NCBI RefSeq assembly: GCF_003751805.1
Contig: NZ_RKHQ01000001.1
Span: forward strand, 2,418,001-2,482,000
Source: Salana multivorans
GTDB lineage: Bacteria > Actinomycetota > Actinomycetes > Actinomycetales > Beutenbergiaceae
Length of the DNA stretch: 64,000 nucleotides
Direction of reading: 5' to 3'
The notes under the pieces are model-generated. The model was given only the letters and a program-made list of their open reading frames with translations. It ran no database searches and was not told the origin of the DNA. Shown piece by piece: positions 8,506-17,361 of this stretch. Made by a program: the position numbers and the translations under genes. How positions within the stretch are numbered: the stretch's first letter is position 1; each line of letters opens with the position of its first letter.

Positions 8506-9345
8506 GTGCGCATCGACCTCCACACCCACTCGACGGCGTCCGACGGCACGACCTCGCCCGGCGACGTGGTCCGGGAGGCCGCGCGCGTCGGGCTCGACGT
8601 CGTCGCCCTCACCGACCACGACACGACCGCCGGCTGGGCCGAGGCGGCGCGCGCGGCGCGGGAGGTCGGGATCGGCCTGGTCCGCGGGACCGAGGTGACC
8701 TGCCGCGGCGAGGGCACGACCGTCCACCTCCTGTCCTACCTGCAGGACCCGACGGTCCCCGGGCTCGCCGACCGGCTCGAGCGATCGCGCGGCGCGCGCG
8801 TGACCCGGGCCCGGCGGATGACCGAGCTGCTCGCGCGCGACTACGAGCTGACCTGGGCCGACGTGCTCGCCCACACACCGGGCGGGGCGACGGTCGGGCG
8901 TCCCCACCTCGCCGACGCGCTCGTGACGCTCGGGGCCGCGCGGGACCGGACCGACGCCTTCGAGCGCATCCTCTACTCCGGCGGTCCGTACTCCGTCCCG
9001 TACGACGTGCCGACGCCGCACGAGGGGGTCGCGCTCGTGCTCGCCGCCGGCGGTGTGCCGGTGCTCGCGCACCCGGCGGCCGGCCGCCGGGGGGCGATCC
9101 TGTCCGACGAGCAGATCGCGTCGCTCGCGCGGGCGGGGCTGGTCGGCCTCGAGGTCGACCACCGGGACCACGACGAGGGGGAGCGGACGCGTCTGCTCGG
9201 GCTCGCCCGGGACCTAGACTTGCTCGTGACGGGATCGAGCGACTACCACGGTGCCGGCAAGCCGAACAGGCTTGGCGAGCACACGACGCACGCCGACGCC
9301 CTCGAGTCGATCCTCGAGCGCGGCCGCGAACCCCTCGTGAGCTGA
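8506..9345 (+). CDS. PHP domain phosphoesterase
   Basis: A 279-residue PHP (polymerase and histidinol phosphatase) domain protein. Metal-binding motifs are intact: HTHST at residues 6-10, LTDHDTT around residues 36-41, AHPAAG further on, and the C-terminal SSDYHG. The family hydrolyses phosphomonoesters or 3',5'-nucleotides and related compounds with a trinuclear metal centre; members close to this length include the RNase AM/YciV type. The GTG start follows a -10 box by six bases, and the protein begins directly at the first metal motif, so no N-terminus is missing. The substrate cannot be decided from sequence. Confidence 0.88.
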   Translation: MRIDLHTHSTASDGTTSPGDVVREAARVGLDVVALTDHDTTAGWAEAARAAREVGIGLVRGTEVTCRGEGTTVHLLSYLQDPTVPGLADRLERSRGARVTRARRMTELLARDYELTWADVLAHTPGGATVGRPHLADALVTLGAARDRTDAFERILYSGGPYSVPYDVPTPHEGVALVLAAGGVPVLAHPAAGRRGAILSDEQIASLARAGLVGLEVDHRDHDEGERTRLLGLARDLDLLVTGSSDYHGAGKPNRLGEHTTHADALESILERGREPLVS

Positions 9346-9433
9346 ACCCGAGCCGGCCGACCGCGGTGCCCCGTGTCCGTCCGGCTCACTCCACGCGCGC
9401 CCGGCGATCCTGGGCCCGAGAACCTGAGGTGAG

Positions 9434-10051
9434 ATGAGCCCGGAGATCGTCACGCTGGGCGTGACAACGTTCGTGACCCTGTTCGTCATCATGGACCCGC
9501 CGGGCACCGTCCCGGTGTTCCTCGCGCTGACGAACGGGATGGACCGGCGACGCCGCGTGCTCGCCGCGCGGCAGGCCGTGCTGGTGGCGTTCGGGGTCAT
9601 CCTCGTGTTCACCATGTTCGGGCGCTACATCCTGGAGTTCCTCCACGTCTCGGTGCCGGCGTTCCAGGCCTCGGGTGGTCTGCTCCTCCTGCTGGTCGCG
9701 CTGGAGCTGCTGACGGGCAAGGCCGAGGAGCCGCGGCCGACGGCGAGCGGGGTCAACGTCGCGCTCGTGCCGCTGGGCACGCCGCTGCTGGCCGGACCGG
9801 GCGCGATCGTGGCCTCGATGCTCGCCGTGGAGAACTCCGACCACTCGTTCGCGTCGTGGACCGTCATCATCGTGGCGATCGTGCTCGTGCACGCGTGCCT
9901 CTACCTCGCGATGCGGTTCTCCGTCGTCATCCACCGGGTGCTCGGCGAGGGCGGGGTCACGGTCGTGACGCGGCTCGCCGGTCTGCTGCTGGCCGCCATC
10001 GCGGTGCAGCTCATCGCCGACGCGGTCATGGCGTTCGTCGCGACCATGTGA
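9434..10051 (+). CDS. MarC family integral membrane protein
   Basis: A 205-residue protein with six hydrophobic helices and the family motif PPGTVPVFLAL near the first loop; a second half-repeat holds LLLVALELLTG and LGTPLLAGPGAI. MarC proteins were once thought linked to multiple antibiotic resistance, but that role was withdrawn and their function is unknown. The ATG at 9434 has a good ribosome binding site, GAGGTGAG, immediately upstream, so unlike several neighbours this gene has a leader. Preceded by an 88-bp gap after the PHP gene. Confidence 0.9.
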   Translation: MSPEIVTLGVTTFVTLFVIMDPPGTVPVFLALTNGMDRRRRVLAARQAVLVAFGVILVFTMFGRYILEFLHVSVPAFQASGGLLLLLVALELLTGKAEEPRPTASGVNVALVPLGTPLLAGPGAIVASMLAVENSDHSFASWTVIIVAIVLVHACLYLAMRFSVVIHRVLGEGGVTVVTRLAGLLLAAIAVQLIADAVMAFVATM

Positions 10052-10126
10052 CGCGGCTGGCGCCGCCCGGCGGCGTCCGGCGGCGTCCGTCGCGGCCCGC
10101 CTCTCGGCTCGCGAGCGATCCGCGTC

Positions 10127-10132
10127 TAGGCT
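10127..10132 (+). promoter_or_regulatory. -10 box of the YciO/YrdC gene, leaderless arrangement
   Basis: TAGGCT six bases before the ATG at 10139. Confidence 0.6.
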
Positions 10133-10138
10133 TGGCGA

Positions 10139-10759
10139 ATGGCACGGTTCATCGAGGTCCACCCCGTCGACCCGCAGCCGCGGGCCATCGCCCAGACCGT
10201 CGCGGCGCTGCGCGACGGTGCTCTGATCGCCTACCCGACCGACTCCTGCTACGCCCTCGGGGCGCGGCTGGACTCGCCGAGCGGGCCCGAGCGCATCCGC
10301 GAGATCCGTCATCTCGACGCCAAGCACGACTTCACGCTCGTGTGCTCGGACTTCCACCAGCTCGGTGCGCTCGTCCACCTGGACAACTCCGCGTTCCGCG
10401 CGATCAAGGCCGCGACGCCCGGGCCCTACACGTTCATCCTCCCGGCGACGAAGGAGGTGCCGCGGCGCCTCCACCACCCGAAGAAGAAGACGGTGGGCGT
10501 CCGCATCCCCGAGCACCCGGTCGTGCGCGCGCTGCTGCGGGAGCTGGGCGAGCCGATGCTGTCCTCGACGCTGCTCCTGCCGGGGCACGACGAGCCGCTG
10601 ACCGACGGCTGGCAGATCAACGAGGAGATCGGGCACGCGCTCGACATCGTGCTCGACTCGGGGGAGTGCGGCACCGAGCCGACGACCGTCGTCGACTTCT
10701 CCTCGGGTGCCCCGGAGGTCGTGCGCGTCGGCGCCGGCGACCCGACCCCGTTCGAGTAG
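10139..10759 (+). CDS. YrdC/YciO/Sua5 family threonylcarbamoyl-AMP synthase-like protein
   Basis: A 206-residue single-domain YrdC-fold protein. Typical features are IAYPTDSCYALGARLDS near the N-terminus, KHDFTLVCSDF, PGPYTFILPATKEVPRRL and VGVRIPEHPVVRALL. The family makes threonylcarbamoyl-AMP for the t6A modification of ANN-decoding tRNAs; the YciO branch, which this resembles in length and in its HLDAKHDF motif, has weaker or different activity. A second YrdC paralogue usually exists elsewhere in such genomes, so the essential t6A role may not belong to this copy. Start supported by the -10 box six bases upstream. Confidence 0.87.
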   Translation: MARFIEVHPVDPQPRAIAQTVAALRDGALIAYPTDSCYALGARLDSPSGPERIREIRHLDAKHDFTLVCSDFHQLGALVHLDNSAFRAIKAATPGPYTFILPATKEVPRRLHHPKKKTVGVRIPEHPVVRALLRELGEPMLSSTLLLPGHDEPLTDGWQINEEIGHALDIVLDSGECGTEPTTVVDFSSGAPEVVRVGAGDPTPFE

Positions 10760-11273
10760 CGCGCGGCTTCGGCGGCGCGGTGACGCGGGCGGTCGCGCGC
10801 CGTCGGCCCGTCCTCCGACATCGGGGTGGATCGCGCGGTCCCGGCCGGTGAGGCCCGCTCCGACATTGGGGGCCCGGGCGTCGCGGCTCGCGGCCGGCCG
10901 TGGTCATGCCGATGCCCTGCCGTGCTCGGCGCCCGCCGTCCGACGCCCACTGCCCGCGACGGCTGGTGCTCGGCGCCCGCCACTCCACGCGCACCACGCC
11001 CATGGCGATTGGCGCCCGCCACGCCGGGCGTTCGGTGCCCAGCTCTCCGTGTGCCAACACCCGCCGCCCCACGCGCTCGACGCCAGCCGCCGCGCCACCA
11101 CCGTCGCCTGGTCCGCACCCGCCGACCCCTCGACCGCCCGCCCGGCCGTCTCACCATGTGAACCGTCCGTCCGCCCCTGCGGACCCGCCCCCGACCGGCG
11201 CACTGAACCGCATCAGCCCAGGTCGGCCGCCGTCCGGACCGTCCATGTGACCCACCTCACGGCGGGCCCGCGC
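10760..11273. other. Gene-free gap with C-rich degenerate repeats
   Basis: About 500 bp between the YrdC-like gene and the operators of the pectinolytic gene. No frame shows a coding pattern or a recognisable product. It contains a run of GGCGCCCGCC-containing units, a 16-bp exact repeat (10922 and 10966), and C-rich stretches with unusually many ACC/CCG triplets on the plus strand. Confidence 0.5.
10922..11020 (+). repeat. Short repeats around GGCGCCCGCC
   Basis: GTGCTCGGCGCCCGCC occurs at 10922-10937 and again at 10966-10981, 44 bp apart; the core GGCGCCCGCC recurs at 11011-11020. A degenerate tandem repeat with no visible coding role. Confidence 0.55.
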
Positions 11274-11274
11274 C

Positions 11275-11288
11275 TTGGATCGTTTCAT
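11275..11288. promoter_or_regulatory. Third, weaker operator-like site
   Basis: TTGGATCGTTTCAT shares the ATCGTTTCA right half with the site at 11369 and has a CG centre. It may be an auxiliary LacI-type operator; it lies 54 bp upstream of the perfect palindrome. Confidence 0.35.
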
Positions 11289-11342
11289 CGCCGGGCTGGA
11301 CGCCGGACTCCGTCCTGGGCAAGATGGTCGCACTCCCGGTGC

Positions 11343-11354
11343 TAAATCGATTTA
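11343..11354. promoter_or_regulatory. LacI-family-like operator, perfect 12-bp palindrome
   Basis: TAAATCGATTTA is a perfect palindrome with the central CG typical of LacI/GalR-family operators. It is conspicuously AT-rich in a region of more than 70 percent GC and lies 62 bp upstream of the pectinolytic gene start. The regulator gene is not in the window. Confidence 0.6.
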
Positions 11355-11368
11355 TGCGCACCTCGGGA

Positions 11369-11382
11369 TTAAATCGTTTCAA
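11369..11382. promoter_or_regulatory. Second LacI-family-like operator
   Basis: TTAAATCGTTTCAA, imperfect palindrome centred on CG, 27 bp (centre to centre) after the perfect site and 34 bp before the start codon. Tandem sites of this kind fit a repressor that blocks the promoter until a pectin-derived sugar is present; this is inference. Confidence 0.55.
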
Positions 11383-11416
11383 TGCAGAGACGAAGGACGC
11401 AGAGGCGAAGGCAGAG

Positions 11417-14400
11417 ATGAGACAGCAGCAACGAACCTGGACGGCGCTCCTGGCCAGCGCGGCCCTGGCGCTCCCGCTCGTGGGGATCCCGGCGCTCGCG
11501 GCCCCGGACCCCGAGACGGGCCCCTGGAAGTACGACTTCGGCACGGCGACGAGTCCCGTCGCCGAGGGCTGGGTCGGTGTGTCCGAGTCGAACCGATACT
11601 CGGAGGAGGCGGGCTACGGGATCGACCCCGCGTCGCCGTCGGCCCCCGTCTCCCGCGACCGCAGCACCGGGGACGACGTCCAGCGCGACTTCGTGCTGTC
11701 GACGAGCTGGGGCTTCCTCCTCGACGTGCCGAGCGGCACCTACGACGTCACCGTGACGTCCGGCGACATGACCGGGACGGGCACGACGAAGACGACGGTC
11801 GTGCTCGAGGGCGAGACGGCCGGGTCGCTCTCGGCCAAGGCGGCCGTCGCAACGGACACCTTCACCACCGCCGTGACCGACGGTCAGCTCACCTTCGGCT
11901 TCACCGGCACGGGCGCCGGCGCGTTCGTCAACGGCATCGAGGTCGTCCGCACGGGCGATGCCCCGGACCCCGGTGAGGAGCCGACCGGCGAGCCCACCGG
12001 CGAGCCGACCCCGACCGACCAGCCGACCGACCCCACCGATCCGGAGTACGGCACCATCGCGACGCCGTCCTACCTGCGGACCGCCCACGTCGAGGACGGC
12101 AGCGTCACGATGCGCTGGGAGGAGATCTCGGGCGCCGCCGGCTACGTCCTGTCCCGCGGCGACAGCCCCGATGGCCCCTTCACGGTCGTCGCGACGGTCG
12201 GCGACCAGGTCTGGGCGACCGATGCCACGGCCGACACGACCAGGGTGAACTACTACCGCGTCCAGTCGCGGCCCGCCTCGGGCCTGCCGTCGGTCCCCTC
12301 CCGGGTCGCGGTCGCGACGCTCGCCGGTGACGGCGTGGAGGACGTCGAGCTGCCCGCGAGCGGGGTGCTCACGTTCGACTTCGGCGACGGCGAGCTCGCC
12401 GACGGCGCCATCGCGGTCGACGCGTCGACGGCCTACTCGGCGCAGACCCGCTACGGCTTCGTCGATACCTCGAAGGTGACGGCGACCGACCGCGGGACGG
12501 ACGACCCGGTCCGCAGCGACTTCGTCCAGGTCGGCGCGACCGACCTCGTGATCGACCTGCCGAACGGCGACTACAACGTCTCGGTCGTCGCGGGCGACGC
12601 CACCGCCGCCAGCTCGATCTCGATGACCGTCGAGACCATGTCCAAGGTGCAGACGACGGCGAACGTCGCCGGCTCGTTCCTCGAGATGACGTTCCCGATC
12701 TCGCTGGTCGACGGCCAGCTCACGATCGAGGTCGGCGGGACGGCGCCGAAGCTCAACCAGCTCGTCATCACCCGGCTGGAGGACCGCACGGCCGGCGCCA
12801 AGCCCACGGTGTGGGTGACCGGCGACTCGACGGTCCAGAGCTACACCTCGGGCTACGCCCCGCAGGCCGGCTGGGGCCAGATGCTCGACCGCTTCCTCGA
12901 CGACTCGGTGACGGTCGACAACCGCGCCATCGGGGGCCGCTCGGCGAAGAACTTCATCAGCCAGGGTCGTCTCGACGAGGTCCTGGGCAGCATCCGCCCG
13001 GGCGACTACCTGTACGTCCAGTTCGGGCACAACGACAACTCCCGTGGCGTCGACGACCGCTGGGCGGCGCCGCTGGACTACAAGAACTACCTGCGCACCT
13101 ACATCGACGGCGCGCGCCAGCGCGGCGCGACGCCGATCATCGTGACGCCCGTCTCGCGGCGTGACTTCAACGCGACGACCGGGGTCTTCAACGTCTCCTT
13201 CCCGGCCTACGTCGCCGCCGCGACGGCCGTCGCGCAGGAGACGGGCACGCCGCTGGTCGACCTGTCGGCGTCCAGCCGCGACTACCTGAACCAGATCGGA
13301 CCCGAGCTGGCCAAGTCCGTGTTCCTGCACGTCCCGGCCGGGGTCTACCCGGGCCGCCCGAGCGGCACGACGGACGACACCCACTTCCAGGAGTACGGCG
13401 CCATCCAGATGGCCCGGCTCGTGGCGGGGGACACGGCGGAGCTGGACGTCCCGCTCGCCGACCACGTCCTGGACACGGAGCTGCCGAGCGACGTCCCGGC
13501 CGCTCCGGCCGGGCTGGTCGCGACCAGCATCACGAACTCCAGCGCGCTGCTGACCTGGACCGCCGTCGAGGGCGCGGACATCTACAAGGTGTACCGCAGG
13601 CCGGCCGGGGGCTCCGACGCGGACTACGCGCTGGTCGGCTCCTCGACGGTCGCCCAGGTGACGACGACGGGCATGACGCAGGGAACGGCCTACGACGTCG
13701 TCGTCGTCGCGACCAACGGCGCCGGTGACTCGGGGTACTCCAACGTCGTGAGCTTCCGGACGAAGGCGCCGCTGTACGCGTTCGACTTCCAGCTCGCGGG
13801 CAACGTCGTCGAGCCGGGCTACCTCGAGGTCAACGAGAACACTCGCTACACCGAGGCGCTCGGCTACGGGTGGACCGCCGCCGGGCCCGGTGGGCGCGAC
13901 CGCGGCATCGCCTTCGATCCCGTCCCGTCCGCCCTGCTGCGCGACTTCGCGCTGCCGGGCACGGGGAACACCTTCGTCGTCGACCTGCCGCCGGGGACGT
14001 ACTCGGTCACGGCCCTGTACGGCGACATGATCGGGACGGCGCGGCTCGCTGTGACGCTCGAGGGTGTCACGTACGGCAGCACGACGGGCGGCCGCGGCAA
14101 CCTCAGCACGAAGGCCATGCAGCCGGTGACCGTCCTGGACGGTCAGCTCACGATGGTGGCCGACGGCTGGCTGAACGGGCTCGAGATCACGCCGCTGCAG
14201 TACGCGCCGGCCGACCTCACGCTCGACGACGTCACGATCGACGGCACGGACGTCGCCGTCAGCCTGTCCTGGGCGGCGGCGGCCGAGGCCGACGGGTACC
14301 GCGTGTACCGGCAGACGGCGGGGGCGACGTCCCCGGCGCTGGTCGGGACGGTGACGGACACGTCGTTCGTCGACCGGACGGCGGCGGTCGGGCAGGTCTA

Positions 14401-17179
14401 CAGCTACAAGGTGGTCTCGATCGACGCGATCGGCAGCGAGTCCGTTGCCAGCAACGTCGTCGAGGTCACGACGGTCGACCCGGACGTCCCGACGGCCGCG
14501 ACGCCGACCGGTCTGACGGTGACCGACGAGGCGAAGCACCTCGTGAGCCTGGCCTGGGAGGGCGTTGAGGGCGCGCTGTTCTACCAGGTCTACCGGGCCG
14601 CGTCGGCCGACGGCGAGCTCGAGCTCATCGGCAGCTCGACCACCCCGAGCTACGACGACACCGACGTGCTCACGACGATCCCGTTCCACTACGCGGTCGC
14701 CTCCGTGAACGCGGGCGGCGTCTCGGAGCTGTCGGACACCGTCGCGTCGGCCGGCGAGACCGTGCTGGTGCGGCAGGCCGAGAACCTCGACCGGGCGCCG
14801 GTCGCGGTCGCGGTCGACGGCGGCGTCTACCTCGGGTGGCGCCTGCTCGGCCTGGACCCGCTGCACCTCGGTTTCCACGTCTACCGCGACGGGGCGCGGG
14901 TCACCGCCAGCCCGATCACGGACACGACCAACGTGCTGGACGAGGACGGGACCGCCGACTCCACCTACCGGATCGCCGCCGTCGTCGACGGGGTGCAGCG
15001 GTGGGTGACGGAGGAGTTCGGGGTGTGGGACGACCAGACCCTCGACGTCGCGCTGAACAAGCCGGCCGACGCCTACACGAAGGACGGTCAGCCCTACTCC
15101 TACCGGGCGAACGACGTGTCGGTCGGTGACGTCGACGGCGACGGGCAGTACGAGCTCATCGTCAAGTGGGACCCGTCCAACTCGCGGGACAACTCCCAGG
15201 CCGGCTACACGGGCAAGGTCTTCGTCGACGCCTACGAGCTCGACGGGACCCAGCTCTGGCGGATCGACCTCGGCGTCAACATCCGGGCGGGCGCGCACTA
15301 CACCCAGTTCCAGGTGTTCGACTACGACGGCGACGGCCGGGCCGAGGTCGCCATGAAGACGGCCGACGGCACGCTCGACGGCGTCGGCACGTTCATCGGC
15401 GACCCCGGGGCCGACTACCGCAACTCCTCCGGCTACGTCCTCGACGGCCCCGAGTTCCTCACGATCTTCGACGGGGCGACGGGCGCGGCGATCGACACGG
15501 TCGAGTACACGCCGGCCCGCGGGGCGGTCAGCGCCTGGGGCGACGCGTACGGCAACCGGGTCGACCGGTTCCTCGCCGGGACGGCCTACCTCGATGGCGA
15601 GCACCCCTCGCTCGTCACCGCACGCGGCTACTACACGCGCACCGCGCTGACCGCGTACGACTTCGACGGCGAGCGGCTCGTGGAGCGCTGGCGGTTCGAC
15701 ACCGACGAGGCGGGGTCGCAGTACGAGCACCAGGGCAACCACCAGCTCGCGGTGGCCGACGTCGACGGCGACCAGAAGGACGAGATCGTCTACGGCTCGA
15801 TCACGTTCGACGACGACGGCACGGTGCTCTACAACACCGGTCTCGGGCACGGGGACGCGCTGCACGTGTCCGACCTCGACCCGAGCCGGCCGGGGCTGGA
15901 GGTGTTCGCGGTCCACGAGGCCCCGGGCAGCAACGGCAACCGGATCGCGACGTTCCGCGACGCGGCGACGGGCGAGGTCATCTGGTCCGTCCCGGGCACC
16001 CGGGACACCGGGCGGGGAGCCGCCGGCGACATCGACCCCCGCTACGCGGGTGCCGAGGCGTGGAACATCTCCGACGGTGGTGCGTGGAACGACGTGGCGG
16101 GCTTCCTGCACGCGGCGGACGGAACGCTCATCACCAACGACATCCCGGCGGCGAACTTCGTCACCTGGTGGGACGGCGACCTGCTGCGCGAGATCACGGA
16201 CCACGACTGGACGGAGGAGACCCGGACGGGCGTCCCGACGATCTCGAAGTGGGACTACGAGAACGGCCGGGAGGTGGAGATCTACCGCGCCGACGGCACG
16301 CTCACGAACAACGACACGAAGGGCAACCCCGCCCTGCAGGCCGACCTGTTCGGGGACTGGCGCGAGGAGATCGTCACGCGGCTGGACGACTCCTCCGCGC
16401 TGCGGATCGCCACGACCGTGGACCTGACCGACCACCGGCTGCGCACGCTGCAGTCCGACCCGGTCTACCGCCTCGCCGTCGCGTGGCAGAACACCGCCTA
16501 CAACCAGCCCCCGCACACGTCGTACTTCCTCGGCGTCGGGATGGACACGCCGCCGGCGCCGTCGATCGCGTACGTCGGCGACGGGGTCGCGACGCCGGAG
16601 GTCGGGCTGCCGACCGTGGCGATCACGGGCGGCGGGGGTACGGCGAGCACCGTCGAGCCGCTCGTCGTCACGGGGACCGCGCAGCCCGGTGACACGGGCT
16701 GGAGGGACGACGCGGCCGTGGTCGCCGTCGTGCTCAGGGACGGTGACGGGCGCGAGGTCCTCGGTCTGACCGCGCCGGTCGCCGACGGTGCCTGGTCGAC
16801 GACGTTCGACGTCTCGGCCCTGCCGTCCGGCTCGTACACGATCGAGGCGAGCGTCAGCTCGACGGGGACGGGCGACGCCTCGGCCACCGCCGAGCTGGAG
16901 CTGAGGGCGCCCGGCGACCCGTCGGGTGAGCCCTCGGGAGAGCCGTCCGGTGAGCCCTCCGGTGAGCCGACGGGTGGACCCTCCGGTGAGCCGACGGACG
17001 GCTCGTCGACGTCGCCGACGGGCGGGTCGTCGGTGTCGCCGAGCGGCTCCGCGTCGACGCCGGGAGGGGGCTCCATGCCCGGAACCGGTGTCGCCGTCGG
17101 GCTGCTGGTGACGCTCGCGCTCGGCGCGCTGGCCGCCGGGGCCGTGCTCGTCGCGCGCCGCAGGAGGCTCACGGCCTAG
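11417..17179 (+). CDS. Secreted CE12 rhamnogalacturonan acetylesterase - PL11 rhamnogalacturonan lyase fusion with wall-sorting-like tail
   Basis: A 1920-residue exported enzyme. The ATG at 11417 has GAAGG five bases upstream and starts a signal peptide ending near ALAAP. Domains in order: beta-sandwich module 1 (about 39-180), PTGEPT linker, FnIII (215-305), module 2 (318-455), GDSL/CE12 esterase (462-682: GDST with Ser471, GGRS, GHND, Asp653-x-x-His656), FnIII (695-782), module 3 (788-927), two FnIII (935-1112), PL11 lyase (1116-1720, with repeated DVDGDG Ca-binding-like motifs), an Ig-like domain, a Ser-Gly-Glu-Pro repeat linker, then MPGTG (from residue 1887), a hydrophobic helix and RRRR. 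It would deacetylate and cleave rhamnogalacturonan I at the cell surface. The three beta-sandwich modules are paralogous (each begins FDFG/YDFG/FDFQ). MPGTG departs from LPXTG, so sortase anchoring is probable but not certain. Confidence 0.9.
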   Translation: MRQQQRTWTALLASAALALPLVGIPALAAPDPETGPWKYDFGTATSPVAEGWVGVSESNRYSEEAGYGIDPASPSAPVSRDRSTGDDVQRDFVLSTSWGFLLDVPSGTYDVTVTSGDMTGTGTTKTTVVLEGETAGSLSAKAAVATDTFTTAVTDGQLTFGFTGTGAGAFVNGIEVVRTGDAPDPGEEPTGEPTGEPTPTDQPTDPTDPEYGTIATPSYLRTAHVEDGSVTMRWEEISGAAGYVLSRGDSPDGPFTVVATVGDQVWATDATADTTRVNYYRVQSRPASGLPSVPSRVAVATLAGDGVEDVELPASGVLTFDFGDGELADGAIAVDASTAYSAQTRYGFVDTSKVTATDRGTDDPVRSDFVQVGATDLVIDLPNGDYNVSVVAGDATAASSISMTVETMSKVQTTANVAGSFLEMTFPISLVDGQLTIEVGGTAPKLNQLVITRLEDRTAGAKPTVWVTGDSTVQSYTSGYAPQAGWGQMLDRFLDDSVTVDNRAIGGRSAKNFISQGRLDEVLGSIRPGDYLYVQFGHNDNSRGVDDRWAAPLDYKNYLRTYIDGARQRGATPIIVTPVSRRDFNATTGVFNVSFPAYVAAATAVAQETGTPLVDLSASSRDYLNQIGPELAKSVFLHVPAGVYPGRPSGTTDDTHFQEYGAIQMARLVAGDTAELDVPLADHVLDTELPSDVPAAPAGLVATSITNSSALLTWTAVEGADIYKVYRRPAGGSDADYALVGSSTVAQVTTTGMTQGTAYDVVVVATNGAGDSGYSNVVSFRTKAPLYAFDFQLAGNVVEPGYLEVNENTRYTEALGYGWTAAGPGGRDRGIAFDPVPSALLRDFALPGTGNTFVVDLPPGTYSVTALYGDMIGTARLAVTLEGVTYGSTTGGRGNLSTKAMQPVTVLDGQLTMVADGWLNGLEITPLQYAPADLTLDDVTIDGTDVAVSLSWAAAAEADGYRVYRQTAGATSPALVGTVTDTSFVDRTAAVGQVYSYKVVSIDAIGSESVASNVVEVTTVDPDVPTAATPTGLTVTDEAKHLVSLAWEGVEGALFYQVYRAASADGELELIGSSTTPSYDDTDVLTTIPFHYAVASVNAGGVSELSDTVASAGETVLVRQAENLDRAPVAVAVDGGVYLGWRLLGLDPLHLGFHVYRDGARVTASPITDTTNVLDEDGTADSTYRIAAVVDGVQRWVTEEFGVWDDQTLDVALNKPADAYTKDGQPYSYRANDVSVGDVDGDGQYELIVKWDPSNSRDNSQAGYTGKVFVDAYELDGTQLWRIDLGVNIRAGAHYTQFQVFDYDGDGRAEVAMKTADGTLDGVGTFIGDPGADYRNSSGYVLDGPEFLTIFDGATGAAIDTVEYTPARGAVSAWGDAYGNRVDRFLAGTAYLDGEHPSLVTARGYYTRTALTAYDFDGERLVERWRFDTDEAGSQYEHQGNHQLAVADVDGDQKDEIVYGSITFDDDGTVLYNTGLGHGDALHVSDLDPSRPGLEVFAVHEAPGSNGNRIATFRDAATGEVIWSVPGTRDTGRGAAGDIDPRYAGAEAWNISDGGAWNDVAGFLHAADGTLITNDIPAANFVTWWDGDLLREITDHDWTEETRTGVPTISKWDYENGREVEIYRADGTLTNNDTKGNPALQADLFGDWREEIVTRLDDSSALRIATTVDLTDHRLRTLQSDPVYRLAVAWQNTAYNQPPHTSYFLGVGMDTPPAPSIAYVGDGVATPEVGLPTVAITGGGGTASTVEPLVVTGTAQPGDTGWRDDAAVVAVVLRDGDGREVLGLTAPVADGAWSTTFDVSALPSGSYTIEASVSSTGTGDASATAELELRAPGDPSGEPSGEPSGEPSGEPTGGPSGEPTDGSSTSPTGGSSVSPSGSASTPGGGSMPGTGVAVGLLVTLALGALAAGAVLVARRRRLTA

Positions 17180-17285
17180 CCGAGGAGATCCCCCGACCGG
17201 GGCGGATCGCCGGCCCACGCGGCCGGCCGGTCCGCCCCGGTCGGCCGCACGACGTCGCTCGCCCGCGCGGGCACGTCCGGGACAT

Positions 17286-17336
17286 GACACGGGCGCTGGT
17301 CCCGACCATCCGATGGTCGGGACCAGCGCCCGTGTC
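17286..17336. terminator. Bidirectional terminator, perfect 24-bp stem
   Basis: Left arm 17286-17309 and right arm 17313-17336 are exact reverse complements with a 3-base loop (CCG). It sits between the convergent lyase gene and DEAD-box helicase gene. No T-run, as is common in GC-rich actinobacteria. Confidence 0.85.
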
Positions 17337-17361
17337 GTGCTGTCGTGGGTGCGACGCGCCG

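Noticed and set aside
11369-17290. A 1973-codon open frame on the minus strand opposite the CE12-PL11 gene
   Set aside because: It is the antisense shadow of a high-GC gene: Arg/Val/Asp-rich low-complexity product, no domain, while the plus strand has recognisable domains throughout.
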